A stretch of DNA of 18,107 nucleotides from Pseudomonadota bacterium. Its GTDB lineage: Bacteria; Desulfobacterota; Syntrophia; Syntrophales; UBA5619. A model generated the notes under the pieces. It made no database searches. It was given only the letters and a program-made list of their open reading frames with translations, and had not been told where the DNA came from. The DNA lies in assembly GCA_018827585.1 (NCBI GenBank), contig JAHJXP010000045.1, forward strand, positions 1-18,107, given 5' to 3'. How positions within the stretch are numbered: the stretch's first letter is position 1; every line of letters begins with the position of its first letter. Both the position numbers and the translations under genes were made by a program. Shown here piece by piece: positions 1 to 7,193 of this stretch.

Positions 1-495
1 CCACCGGATTGGGCATGGTGACGAGCCCCTTGAATTTAGGGTTGAGGAGGTCATTCCATCCCTTGGGCATCGGCAGGCCCTTCTCCTGTAAAACTTTGGT
101 GTTCACGCAGAAGGCGGCGATGTACATATCGATTCCGACGTAATAATGCTTGGGATGAACGAAGCGCTTTTCAAGCTTTTCTACGCCTTTGGGTTTGTAG
201 GGCACCAGCATGCCCCGGGGAACGAATTCTTCCATGTTGGTAACGGCCCCCCCCAGACCAGATCCGCCTGAGGATTGTCCTTCTCGGCCAGCATCCGCGC
301 GCCGAGCTCCCCGGTGGAAAGTCGGATGATGTCGATTTCGAGGTCAGGCATATCCCTCCTGGCGGCCTCGAGATATTTTACCGTTTCATCAGTCTCCAGT
401 GAGGTGTAAACCGTTACCTTTTCGGCGGCAATGGCGCCGGTCTGCCAGCACATTGCCAAGATGACCGCAATGAAGAAAATCGCTGCACGCTTCAT
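1..495 (-). pseudogene. ABC transporter periplasmic substrate-binding protein, 5' part, frameshifted and cut by window edge
   Basis: The start at 495 has a strong ribosome site (AAGGAGGT, about 7 nt upstream) and a clear signal peptide: basic MKRAA, a hydrophobic core, then AIAA at about residues 21-24. The mature part begins with EKVTVYTSLETDE, typical of the first strand of extracellular solute-binding proteins for Fe(III), phosphonate or similar ligands. The first frame stops at 181-183. A second frame with family-like sequence (NMEEFVPRGMLVPY, then YYVGIDMYIAAFCVNT and MPKGWNDLLNPKFKGLV) stays open from about 247 to the window edge. The two frames meet at eight C on the plus strand (247-254). 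Adding one base restores a continuous protein that reads through LVWGGAV. Either the gene is broken, it switches by slippage, or the base call is wrong. The ligand cannot be told from this part. The family call is good; the functional state is uncertain. Confidence 0.75.
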
Positions 496-990
496 ACGCC
501 TGACCTCCTTATTTAGGTGTACCGTATAATGAACCCCTCAAACCATGACCCCACTTTGCCAAACATGCTCTCAGCTTGGTGGCTGAAGGTACTATAACCG
601 AAACTCTGCGGTCAATCAATTTTTATAGCCGTCTGTCGCAATCTTGATCAAACGGCGCAAGCAGCCGGTCGGCCCGAAAGAAGCTCCAGGCGGAATCGCC
701 TGGTAGCGAAACCGTAAATCTTCATGTTCGCATGCCCATATTCCACAGACCCGCCTGCGTTGTCAGGTGATTAATCCCCCGGCCTTGACATCCCTTTTGA
801 TATGTGCGAATCGAAGATCATGAAAATCCCGCGCCTGCCGAATCCTTAAGCCTGCCAAGGAGGGTTGGGTCGCTTGAATCGGGCGGGGGAAAAGGGATTG
901 CCCGGGAGAATCGTCTTTGGTCATGGAAAAGGAAGCCCCCGTCTTTATCGAACCTCTCCAGCCGATGACGCGAGCGGGAGGCGGCGCCGG
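496..990. other. Intergenic region between the binding-protein gene and lptF
   Basis: These 495 bp carry no convincing gene. They contain the minus-strand promoter candidate at 591-619 and a hairpin at 686-703 (CCAGGCG, loop GAAT, CGCCTGG). The hairpin is flanked by short pairs (ACGG near 650 and CCGT near 712) that could close a larger fold. A TTGACA occurs at 785-790 facing lptF, but no good -10 follows at normal spacing. An open frame runs into lptF from 865, but its first 42 codons are arginine/glycine-rich and look like nothing in the LptF family. Confidence 0.5.
591..619 (-). promoter_or_regulatory. Candidate sigma70 promoter for the substrate-binding protein gene
   Basis: On the minus strand TTGATT (614-619) is followed after exactly 17 bp by TATAGT (591-596). 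This is close to the TTGACA/TATAAT consensus. Transcription would begin near 584 and leave a leader of roughly 90 nt before the ATG at 495. No operator was recognised. Confidence 0.45.
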
Positions 991-2319
991 ATGATCCGCA
1001 CCCACCGCTTACTCAACCGTTATATACTGAAGGAAATCGCCATACCCTTCTGCATGATCTTGTTTGTGCTCACCTTTGTCCTGCTGATGGGCAAGGTCCT
1101 GCAGTTGATGGACCTGATGATCAACAAAGGGGTCGCTTTTAGCGACATTGCCCGGCTGATCTTTTTTCTTTTGCCCACCTTCCTGGTGTTTACCCTTCCC
1201 ATCTCCCTTCTGATGGCGATCCTGATCGGGCTGGGAAGACTCTCGAGCGACAACGAAATCACGGTCCTGAAGATGTCCGGTGTCAGTCTTTATCGGCTCT
1301 CGCTCCCGGTTGCCGTTGCAGCGCTAACAATCTTCATCCTGACCGCGGCGACGAGTCTTTTTCTGGCGCCCTACGGGAACCATTCATTCCGGAACCTCCT
1401 GTTCGACATGGCCAAGCGGAAGGCAAGCATCGGCATCCGGGAAAAGGTCTTCATCGACGCTTTCCGGGGGATGCTTCTGTACGCGGACAGGATCTCGGTC
1501 CAGGGCGATTTCCTGGAAGGGGTTCTCATCTCCGACAACCGGATCAGCCGTGAGCCGAGCACCATCATCGCCCGGAGGGCCTATCTTTTCTCCGATCCCG
1601 GCACGCTTGCAATCATCCTGAGACTGGAGACTGGCAGCACGCATACCGTGGATGCGGGTCTCAAGAACTACCGGAAGATGGATTTCAGCGTCTACGACGT
1701 CCGCCTGGACTTCGCCGCCTCGCTCAAGGAAGACAGGCCGGCCGGCGCCAAGTCCGGCAAGGAAATGACCGTCGCGGAGCTCATCCGGGGACTGAAGAAT
1801 CGCGGGATTTCGGAGCCGACCATGCGGGAGCTGGCGATCGAGCTGAACAGCAAGCTGGCGATCCCCCTGGCCTGCCTTGTCTTTGCCCTTATCGGCGTTC
1901 CTGTTGGCATCCGGGCCCATCGCTCGGTCCGGTCGCGGGGGTTGGCGATCGGCCTGGCCCTCGTTCTTGTGTATTACCTTCTGCGCGTCGGCGGCGAGGC
2001 GCTGGTTGAAACGGGAAGGCTCTCGCCGATAATCGGCGCCTGGACCCCCAACGCGGTTTTTGCCGTCGCAGGACTAATCCTCTTCTATTCCGCGGCGCGG
2101 GAGAAGCAGCTTTCCCTGCGCTTCCGCCGCCCCTCCTTGGATGATGCACCTTTGACGGCGTCACCGGGGGATTGCCCCGGAAAACGGCAAGCGCCGCCGC
2201 CCTCCGGTCCGGTCCCGGGCAACCGGCCGGGGCTGACGGACAACGGGCAGGACGGTCCGGCTCCGTCCGCGGCGGGCAGGCCCTCCGCCGGTAAATCCGG
2301 CGGGAGGAAGGCATCATGA
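991..2319 (+). CDS. lptF: LptF, LPS export ABC transporter permease (YjgP/YjgQ family)
   Basis: LptF is one of two inner-membrane permeases that, with LptB2 and LptC, lift lipopolysaccharide onto the Lpt bridge. The ATG at 991 is chosen because GGAGG lies 9 nt before it and the protein then starts MIRTHRLLNRYILKEI, like family members. The frame stays open upstream to 865, but that part is unlike LptF. Membrane helices fall near residues 15-38, 50-75 and 103-128. They are followed by a periplasmic domain of about 150 residues and three more helices (about 288-306, 315-337 and 345-365), the usual 3+domain+3 layout. The protein is 442 residues; after about residue 370 comes a Pro/Gly/Ser/Arg-rich tail of some 73 residues that normal family members do not have. 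The stop overlaps the lptG start by 4 bp, so the two are translationally coupled. Confidence 0.9.
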   Translation: MIRTHRLLNRYILKEIAIPFCMILFVLTFVLLMGKVLQLMDLMINKGVAFSDIARLIFFLLPTFLVFTLPISLLMAILIGLGRLSSDNEITVLKMSGVSLYRLSLPVAVAALTIFILTAATSLFLAPYGNHSFRNLLFDMAKRKASIGIREKVFIDAFRGMLLYADRISVQGDFLEGVLISDNRISREPSTIIARRAYLFSDPGTLAIILRLETGSTHTVDAGLKNYRKMDFSVYDVRLDFAASLKEDRPAGAKSGKEMTVAELIRGLKNRGISEPTMRELAIELNSKLAIPLACLVFALIGVPVGIRAHRSVRSRGLAIGLALVLVYYLLRVGGEALVETGRLSPIIGAWTPNAVFAVAGLILFYSAAREKQLSLRFRRPSLDDAPLTASPGDCPGKRQAPPPSGPVPGNRPGLTDNGQDGPAPSAAGRPSAGKSGGRKAS

Positions 2320-3395
2320 GCATACTGGACCGTTATCTTTCCGGAGAATTCTTGCGAAACATGCTTTTCATCACGGCATGCTTCATCTCGCTTTTTCTCA
2401 TCATCGATTTTTTCGAAAAGATCAGAATGTTTCTGAGCAACCAGGCCGCCGCCGGCCAGATGGCCTCCTATTTTCTTTTCCGCATCCCCACGATCCTCGC
2501 CCAAATCCTGCCGGCAGCAGTCCTTCTTTCCTCGCTGATCACTTTCGGTGTTCTTTCCCGTTACAGTGAAATCACGGCCATGAAGGCCAACGGGATCAGC
2601 CTCTACCGAATTTCCATCCCCATTCTCCTCATCTCCGCCATGGTCTGCCTGCTGGTATTTCTATTGAACGAATGGATCACCCCCTATGCCAATGAAAGGG
2701 CCGAATACATCCGCAAGATCGAGGTCCAGAAGCAGAAGTCAATGGGGATTTTCAAGCAAGATCAGATCTGGTACCGGGGACAGAGGGGGATATACAATTT
2801 CAGGCTGTTCGATCCCGAGAGAAACAGGCTTCAGGGGATAACCATCCATTACCTGGACCGCGAGATGAATCTCACCATGCGGCTCGACGCGGAATGGGGC
2901 GAGTGGCAGGAGGACCGCTGGATATTCCACAACCTCTTGATCACTCGCTTTCAGTCGGGTGAATTTCCGACCCTTACCAGGGTAAAACAACAGGCGGTGG
3001 ACCTTCCGGAGAGACCTTCCGATTTCCGTGTGGTGCAGAAAAGCGCCGATGCGATGGGCTATTTCGAGCTCAAGCGGTATATCAATAAGCTCCGGGCGGA
3101 AGGCTACGATGCGACGCGCTATGCCGCTGATCTTCACGGCAAGGTCGCCTTCCCCCTGGTCGGCATCATCCTGGCCGTGATCGGCATCTGCTTCTCCCTA
3201 CGGTCCGAAAGGAGTGGCGGGATCGCGCAGGGGATAGGCGCAGGCCTGATCATCGGCTTCTCATACTGGCTGGTGTTCGCCTTTGGAATGTCGCTGGGAA
3301 GATCCGGCGCCCTGCCCCCCCTGATCGCCGCTTGGTTCGGAAACATCCTCTTCGGCGCCGCCTCCGTATGGATGGTCTTGCGGATAAGAACCTGA
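2316..3395 (+). CDS. lptG: LptG, LPS export ABC transporter permease
   Basis: This is the second permease of the LPS exporter and partner of LptF. It is 359 residues, normal for LptG, and opens MSILDRYLSGEFLRN with a helix at about 15-32. Further helices lie near 52-80 and 97-120, then a periplasmic beta domain to about residue 265. The last three helices include VAFPLVGIILAVIGICFSLR and GIGAGLIIGFSYWLVFAFGM. The cytoplasmic loop EITAMKANGISLYR corresponds to the coupling region that contacts LptB. The ATG lies inside the lptF stop (ATGA) behind GGAGGAAG. The stop codon TGA at 3393 is also the first three bases of a copy of the repeat end found at nadB. The gene converges with ahcY, with only 33 bp between the two stops. 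Confidence 0.92.
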   Translation: MSILDRYLSGEFLRNMLFITACFISLFLIIDFFEKIRMFLSNQAAAGQMASYFLFRIPTILAQILPAAVLLSSLITFGVLSRYSEITAMKANGISLYRISIPILLISAMVCLLVFLLNEWITPYANERAEYIRKIEVQKQKSMGIFKQDQIWYRGQRGIYNFRLFDPERNRLQGITIHYLDREMNLTMRLDAEWGEWQEDRWIFHNLLITRFQSGEFPTLTRVKQQAVDLPERPSDFRVVQKSADAMGYFELKRYINKLRAEGYDATRYAADLHGKVAFPLVGIILAVIGICFSLRSERSGGIAQGIGAGLIIGFSYWLVFAFGMSLGRSGALPPLIAAWFGNILFGAASVWMVLRIRT

Positions 3396-3418
3396 CGACT
3401 TCGTAAAAAGCCCGGAAA
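3393..3418 (+). repeat. Solo copy of the repeat end found at nadB (half-element)
   Basis: Bases 3393-3410 match 17 of 18 positions of the left terminal repeat of the 128-bp element at 11190-11317 (TGACGRCTTCGTAAAAAG), and the match continues through the following CCGGA. No opposite end follows: the ahcY stop comes 10 bp further on. It begins exactly on the lptG stop codon. The sequence between the two convergent genes shows no classical U-tract terminator. Confidence 0.6.
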
Positions 3419-3428
3419 ACCTGACAAG

Positions 3429-4853
3429 CTAATAACGGTAGTACTCCGGCTTGAAAGGCCCCCGGATAGGCACGCAGAGATATTTCGCCTGTTTCCGCGT
3501 CAGCCGGGAGAGCTTCGCGCCGAGTCTGGCGAGGTGAAGACGGGCGACCTCCTCGTCGAGCTTTTTGGGCAGGGTATAGACGCCCGGCTTCAGCGTCTTT
3601 GCGGCAAGCTCGATCTGGGCAAGGCACTGGTTCGTGAAGCTGTTGCTCATAACGAAACTCGCGTGACCGGTGGCGCAGCCGAGGTTGACCAGACGCCCTT
3701 CGGCCAGAACGATGATCGTCCTCCCCGATTTGAGCGCCCACTTGTCGACCTGCGGCTTGATTGTCCGCTTCCGGCAGCCGGGCGTGGTCTCCAGGTAATG
3801 CATGTCGATTTCGCTGTCGAAATGGCCGATGTTGCAGACAATGGCCTCGTTTTTCATCCTCTCCATGTGCTGTCCGGTGATGACGTCGCAGCAACCGGTT
3901 GCGGTGATGAAGATGTCCCCTTTCGCCACGACATTCTCGAGCGTCGTCACCTCGTATCCCTCCATGGCGGCCTGCAGGGCGCAGATGGGGTCGATCTCAG
4001 TGATGAAAATCCGGGCGCCGAAACCCCGCATGGACTGGGCGCAGCCCTTGCCGACGTCTCCGTAACCGCAGATCACGACGGCCTTCCCGGCGACCATGAC
4101 GTCCGTGGCCCGCTTGATGCCGTCGGCCAGGGATTCCCGGCAGCCGTACAGGTTGTCGAATTTCGACTTGGTCACCGAATCGTTCACGTTGATAGCGGGA
4201 AAGAGGAGTTCGAAGGCCGCGGCCATCTGGTAGAGCCGGTGCACCCCGGTCGTCGTCTCTTCGGAGACCCCCCGGATGCGGGAGGCGGCCTCTTGCCAGC
4301 GTCGCGGCTCCTTTTTCATTCCATAGGCCAGTCGTTCGCGGATGATCTTCAGTTCCTTGTTGTCGCAGGGTTCTTTCAACAGCGAAGGGTTGCACTCCAC
4401 CCGGACCCCCTCATGAACGAAGAGGGTCGCGTCCCCTCCGTCGTCTACGATCAGGTCCGGCCCCGAGCCGTCCGGCCAGGTCAAGGCCTGCTCCGTGCAC
4501 CACCAGTACTCCTCCAGGGTCTCACCTTTCCAGGCGAAGACGGCCGCCGTGTTTGCCTGGGCAATCGCCGACGCCGCGTGATCCTGGGTGGAAAAGATAT
4601 TGCAGGAAGCCCAACGGAGATCGGCCCCAAGCTCCTTGAGGGTCTCGATCAGCATGGCCGTCTGAATCGTCATATGCAGGCTGCCGGTGATCTTCATCCC
4701 CTGCAGGGGCTTTTTCGGGCCGTATTTCTCCCGCAGGGCCATCAGCCCCGGCATCTCGTTTTCCGACAGGCGCATCTCCTCCCGTCCCCAGGTTGCCAGG
4801 GAGGGATCGGCAATCCGGTACGGCAAATTTCTCTCGGGCTTCAGAAATTTCAT
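3429..4853 (-). CDS. ahcY: S-adenosylhomocysteine hydrolase (adenosylhomocysteinase)
   Basis: AhcY reversibly splits S-adenosylhomocysteine into homocysteine and adenosine with tightly bound NAD, relieving product inhibition of methyltransferases. The protein is 474 residues, the length of the longer bacterial form. It carries an extra segment at about 150-190 that short forms lack. Visible landmarks are GSLHMTIQTAMLIETL near 57-72, CNIFSTQDHAAS near 84-95, the active-site stretch NDSVTKSKFDNLYGCRESL near 224-242, the NAD loop GYGDVGKG at 263-270, CNIGHFDSEIDM further on, and the C-terminal KPEYYRY that contributes to the neighbouring subunit's NAD site. The ATG at 4853 has GAGGAG upstream. 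It lies 3 nt after the DUF502 stop, so the two are probably one transcript. No break is seen. Confidence 0.97.
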   Translation of the reverse strand: MKFLKPERNLPYRIADPSLATWGREEMRLSENEMPGLMALREKYGPKKPLQGMKITGSLHMTIQTAMLIETLKELGADLRWASCNIFSTQDHAASAIAQANTAAVFAWKGETLEEYWWCTEQALTWPDGSGPDLIVDDGGDATLFVHEGVRVECNPSLLKEPCDNKELKIIRERLAYGMKKEPRRWQEAASRIRGVSEETTTGVHRLYQMAAAFELLFPAINVNDSVTKSKFDNLYGCRESLADGIKRATDVMVAGKAVVICGYGDVGKGCAQSMRGFGARIFITEIDPICALQAAMEGYEVTTLENVVAKGDIFITATGCCDVITGQHMERMKNEAIVCNIGHFDSEIDMHYLETTPGCRKRTIKPQVDKWALKSGRTIIVLAEGRLVNLGCATGHASFVMSNSFTNQCLAQIELAAKTLKPGVYTLPKKLDEEVARLHLARLGAKLSRLTRKQAKYLCVPIRGPFKPEYYRY

Positions 4854-4856
4854 GGC

Positions 4857-5534
4857 TTATTCTCCTCGAACGGTTCGGGGCGGAAGATCCTTAATCGCCT
4901 CCGGTTTCTGGCCGTTATAGGGGATACGCTCCCGCGGCGACACTATGCCGGCGGAAATGATCAAAGTAAAGGCCTCTTCCACCGACATGTCCAGTTCGGT
5001 CAGTTCGTCCCGGGGCACCATGATGAAGAAACCGGTGGAGGGGGTCAGGGCCAGCGGGATGAAAACCCCCACGTGGGGCTTATCCGGGCCGATCCTTCTC
5101 TGGATTTCGCCATTGGGCGTCCCGGTGATGAATCCGATGCTGTAAACGCCGCGGCGGGGATATTCGACGAGGACCACCTTCTTGAAACTCCGGGCCTTGT
5201 CCATCAGCAGGCTGTCGGCAATCCTCTTGATCGCCTGATAGACGCTGCGGACAAAGGGGATCTTGCCGACGAGATATTCTCCGAAGAGGACGAGTTTGTT
5301 TCCGATGTAGCTCTTCGTCACCAGCCCGCAGATGAAGATCAGGACGATCGTCACGATTACGCCGAGACCGGGGATGTGAAAATTCAGGATCGTGTCCGGA
5401 TGAAACCCCTCCGGAACGATCTCAAGTAGCCGGTCCATCGCCCCGATGATCAAAGACAGGATATAGATGGTAAGTCCCGCCGGTATGACCACGGCCAGAC
5501 CGGTCAGAAAGACCATCTTCATTTTCTTTTTCAA
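4857..5534 (-). CDS. DUF502 family inner-membrane protein
   Basis: This is a DUF502 protein, a widespread bacterial membrane family without an established biochemical function. I place the start at the TTG at 5534: AGAGGAAG sits at proper distance before it and the protein then reads MKKKMKMVFLTGLAVVIPA, as in relatives. The frame extends to another TTG at 5603, and ATGs at 5522 and 5516 are too far from the ribosome site. The chosen form has 225 residues. Helices lie near 7-33 and 53-77. They are followed by the family motif GKIPFVRSVYQAIKRI and a soluble beta-rich part with GVYSIGFITG and TPSTGFFIMVPRDEL. It precedes ahcY by 3 nt, and nothing in the sequence ties it to SAH metabolism. Family is firm, role unknown. 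Confidence 0.85.
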   Translation of the reverse strand: MKKKMKMVFLTGLAVVIPAGLTIYILSLIIGAMDRLLEIVPEGFHPDTILNFHIPGLGVIVTIVLIFICGLVTKSYIGNKLVLFGEYLVGKIPFVRSVYQAIKRIADSLLMDKARSFKKVVLVEYPRRGVYSIGFITGTPNGEIQRRIGPDKPHVGVFIPLALTPSTGFFIMVPRDELTELDMSVEEAFTLIISAGIVSPRERIPYNGQKPEAIKDLPPRTVRGE

Positions 5535-5620
5535 TTGGATCTTCCTCTTTCTGCGGTTATTTTCAGTGCGGCGAGAAATAACAGAAAACAACGCAATTTT
5601 CAATCCCTATTTAACGGCGC

Positions 5621-5646
5621 GGGCAGGACGAATATGCGTCCTGCCC
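5621..5646. terminator. Perfect 10-bp inverted repeat between panD and the DUF502 gene
   Basis: GGGCAGGACG (5621-5630) and CGTCCTGCCC (5637-5646) pair perfectly around AATATG. It lies 30 bp after the panD stop. On the minus strand it is followed by GCGCCGTTAAATAG, not a run of U, so it is a weak candidate for an intrinsic terminator. It could instead slow transcription or stabilise an RNA end between panD and DUF502-ahcY. Confidence 0.4.
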
Positions 5647-5676
5647 ATTTGGAGACGGATATCACCCGCAAGAGGG

Positions 5677-6039
5677 TCATTTTACTGGCTTGCGTTTGAT
5701 CCTGTTTTTTGCATCGAGAAGGATGCAGGTCGGTGACCAGCCTGCCGCCTCCGCCTCGTCGACCGTGACGTAGCTGGCGATGATGATCAGATCGCCCCGG
5801 GAAACCTTTCGGGCCGCGGCGCCGTTGAGGCAGATGGTCCCGGAGTCCCTCGCTCCCGGGATGACGTAAGTGGAAAATCTCTCCCCGTTAGAAACATCGT
5901 ATATAGCCACCTTTTCGTAGGGGATAAGATCGGCGGCTTCCATGAGATGCGCGTCGATCGAAATGCTCCCCTCGTAATTGAGATCCGCATCGGTCACCGT
6001 AGCCCGATGAAGCTTTGATTTGAGCATGAATCTTTGCAC
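5677..6039 (-). CDS. panD: Aspartate 1-decarboxylase (pyruvoyl enzyme) proenzyme
   Basis: PanD makes beta-alanine from L-aspartate for pantothenate synthesis, using a pyruvoyl group formed by self-cleavage at Gly-Ser. The start is taken as GTG at 6039, behind GGGGGAGG 11 nt upstream. This gives MQRFMLKSKLH, which lines up residue for residue with the E. coli protein start. With this numbering the cleavage site is Gly24-Ser25 in NYEGSIS, Lys9 is present, and Arg54 and Tyr58 fall in ERFSTY, all at the E. coli positions. The conserved NGAAARK segment follows. The length of 120 residues is normal. An ATG at 6111 in the same frame lies inside a dispersed repeat and would add 24 unrelated residues. 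panC lies upstream on the same strand. Confidence 0.95.
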   Translation of the reverse strand: MQRFMLKSKLHRATVTDADLNYEGSISIDAHLMEAADLIPYEKVAIYDVSNGERFSTYVIPGARDSGTICLNGAAARKVSRGDLIIIASYVTVDEAEAAGWSPTCILLDAKNRIKRKPVK

Positions 6040-6074
6040 GGACGATAAATCCTCCCCCGGTTTAATTTCCTCCA

Positions 6075-6145
6075 AGTCATTGCGAGGCGCACAGCGCCGA
6101 AGCAATCTCATGAAAGCTTATGGGATTGCTTTGCTTGCAATGACT
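6075..6145. repeat. Dispersed palindromic repeat (MITE-like) between panC and panD
   Basis: A 71-bp imperfect inverted repeat has ends AGTCATTGC (6075-6083) and GCAATGACT (6137-6145). Inner pairs AGCAATC/GATTGCT lie around a short centre with AAGCTT. Sequences of the GTCATTGCGAG...AAGCAATCTC type are familiar as dispersed repeats in many bacterial genomes. That family link is from memory, not a search. It sits 35 bp upstream of the panD start and would fold in any panC-panD transcript. Confidence 0.7.
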
Positions 6146-6210
6146 CTGGCGTATTTTTTCAAAGCTCTCGATATCCGAGTGTCAATGAAGCCTGTTCCGA
6201 AAGCCTTCTG

Positions 6211-7068
6211 TCAGATATCAAGCGGTTCACCAAAAACATGGTTGTCGATCAATCTCGTCTTCCCGACCCAGACGGCCAGCGCGAGGACCGTCTCGCCCTC
6301 GATCTGTGAAATGTCCTTCATTGTCGCCGCATCGCAGATCTGGGCGTAATCGATTTGCGCAAGGGGATGACCGGCAATGAATTCCCTCACCCTTCGCAGG
6401 ATCGCGGCGGCGTCCCTCTCCCCTTCGTCATAGAGCGCCTTGGCCAGGCGAAGGGAGCGGTTCAGGCTCAGGGCGGATTCTCTCTCGCCTGGCTTCAGAT
6501 ATACGTTTCGCGAACTCATCGCCAGGCCGTCCGGTTCCCGCGTCGTGTGAAGACCTGCGACCTCGATGTCCATGTTCAGGTCCCGGACCATCCTTTTGAT
6601 GGTCACGAACTGTTGAAAATCCTTCTTGCCGAAGATCGCGACATGGGGCTTGACGATGTGAAACAGCTTCATGCACACGGTCGCGACCCCCCTGAAAAAT
6701 TGGGGACGGGAAACGCCGCAGAGGTTGTTGGTCACCCCTTCCACCTCGACATAGGTCTGATAGTTTTCCGGATACATCTCCCGGTTGTCCGGGGAAAAGA
6801 TCACATCCACCCCGACCTCATCGGCCAATCTTGCGTCCCTTTCGAAATCCCGCGGGTAGGCGGCGAAGTCTTCCGTCGGGGCAAACTGGGCGGGATTGAT
6901 ATAGACGCTCACGGCAAGGCAGTCGCCCCGCCTCCTCCCTTCCCTCATCAGGTTGAGGTGCCCTTCGTGGAAATATCCCATGGTCGGCACGAGGCAGATT
7001 CTCCGCCCGCGAAGCCTTTCCGACCCGGCATATTCCTGCATCTCTTTGGCGGTTGGAACAATCTTCAT
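6211..7068 (-). CDS. panC: Pantothenate synthetase (pantoate--beta-alanine ligase)
   Basis: PanC joins pantoate and beta-alanine with ATP, through a pantoyl-adenylate, to form pantothenate in the cytoplasm. The 285-residue length is typical. Visible nucleotidyl-transferase features are VPTMGYFHEGHLNLMR (the HIGH-like motif, about residues 28-43), the pantoate and beta-alanine binding stretch VSVYINPAQFAPTEDFAAYP, FGKKDFQQF in the middle, and the KMSKS-like loop with AMSSRN around 190. The ATG at 7068 has GGGGGAG upstream. panD follows on the same strand after a 171-bp gap that holds a dispersed repeat. A terminator structure lies only 19 nt before the start codon, which bears on how the gene is expressed. 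Confidence 0.97.
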   Translation of the reverse strand: MKIVPTAKEMQEYAGSERLRGRRICLVPTMGYFHEGHLNLMREGRRRGDCLAVSVYINPAQFAPTEDFAAYPRDFERDARLADEVGVDVIFSPDNREMYPENYQTYVEVEGVTNNLCGVSRPQFFRGVATVCMKLFHIVKPHVAIFGKKDFQQFVTIKRMVRDLNMDIEVAGLHTTREPDGLAMSSRNVYLKPGERESALSLNRSLRLAKALYDEGERDAAAILRRVREFIAGHPLAQIDYAQICDAATMKDISQIEGETVLALAVWVGKTRLIDNHVFGEPLDI

Positions 7069-7087
7069 CCTGACTCCCCCGCATAAG

Positions 7088-7120
7088 AAAAAAGCCCCTG
7101 CGCCAAAGACGAGAGGCTTT
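7088..7120 (-). terminator. Intrinsic terminator or attenuator upstream of panC
   Basis: On the minus strand AAAGCCTC (7120-7113) can pair with GGGGCTTT (7098-7091), giving 8 bp with one G-U pair and a 14-nt loop. A run of six T follows (7093-7088), then CTT. This is the classical shape of a Rho-independent terminator. It lies 73 bp after the rsmA stop and 19 nt before the panC ATG. Confidence 0.65.
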
Positions 7121-7193
7121 GTGATGACAATCAGCGCCTATCTCCTGCCGTCTCAGTCCGTTAATCCGGATCCAAGCGTCGCGGTCGCCTTTA

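Noticed and set aside
645..720. Cyclic-di-GMP (GEMM) riboswitch
   Set aside because: GGTAGCG and a neighbouring hairpin recall the motif, but the required GACGCAAAGCC-like core and the GGCAAA segment are absent.
865..990. N-terminal extension of LptF from an upstream start
   Set aside because: The 42 extra residues are arginine/glycine-rich and unlike the family, while GGAGG precedes the ATG at 991 at good distance.
3534..5429. A 631-codon open frame on the plus strand
   Set aside because: It lies antisense to ahcY and the DUF502 gene, both with unmistakable family motifs. Its product is His/Asp/Gly-rich without any domain and is a by-product of high-GC codon use on the other strand.
6178..6200. 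Promoter for panD at TTGACA (minus strand, 6185-6180)
   Set aside because: The -35 is perfect, but no acceptable -10 lies at 16-18 bp (TTGAAA and similar only).
7069..7160. Leader peptide controlling the panC terminator
   Set aside because: The frame through the terminator is rich in branched-chain residues, which was tempting, but it opens after TAG with no ATG, GTG or TTG start.
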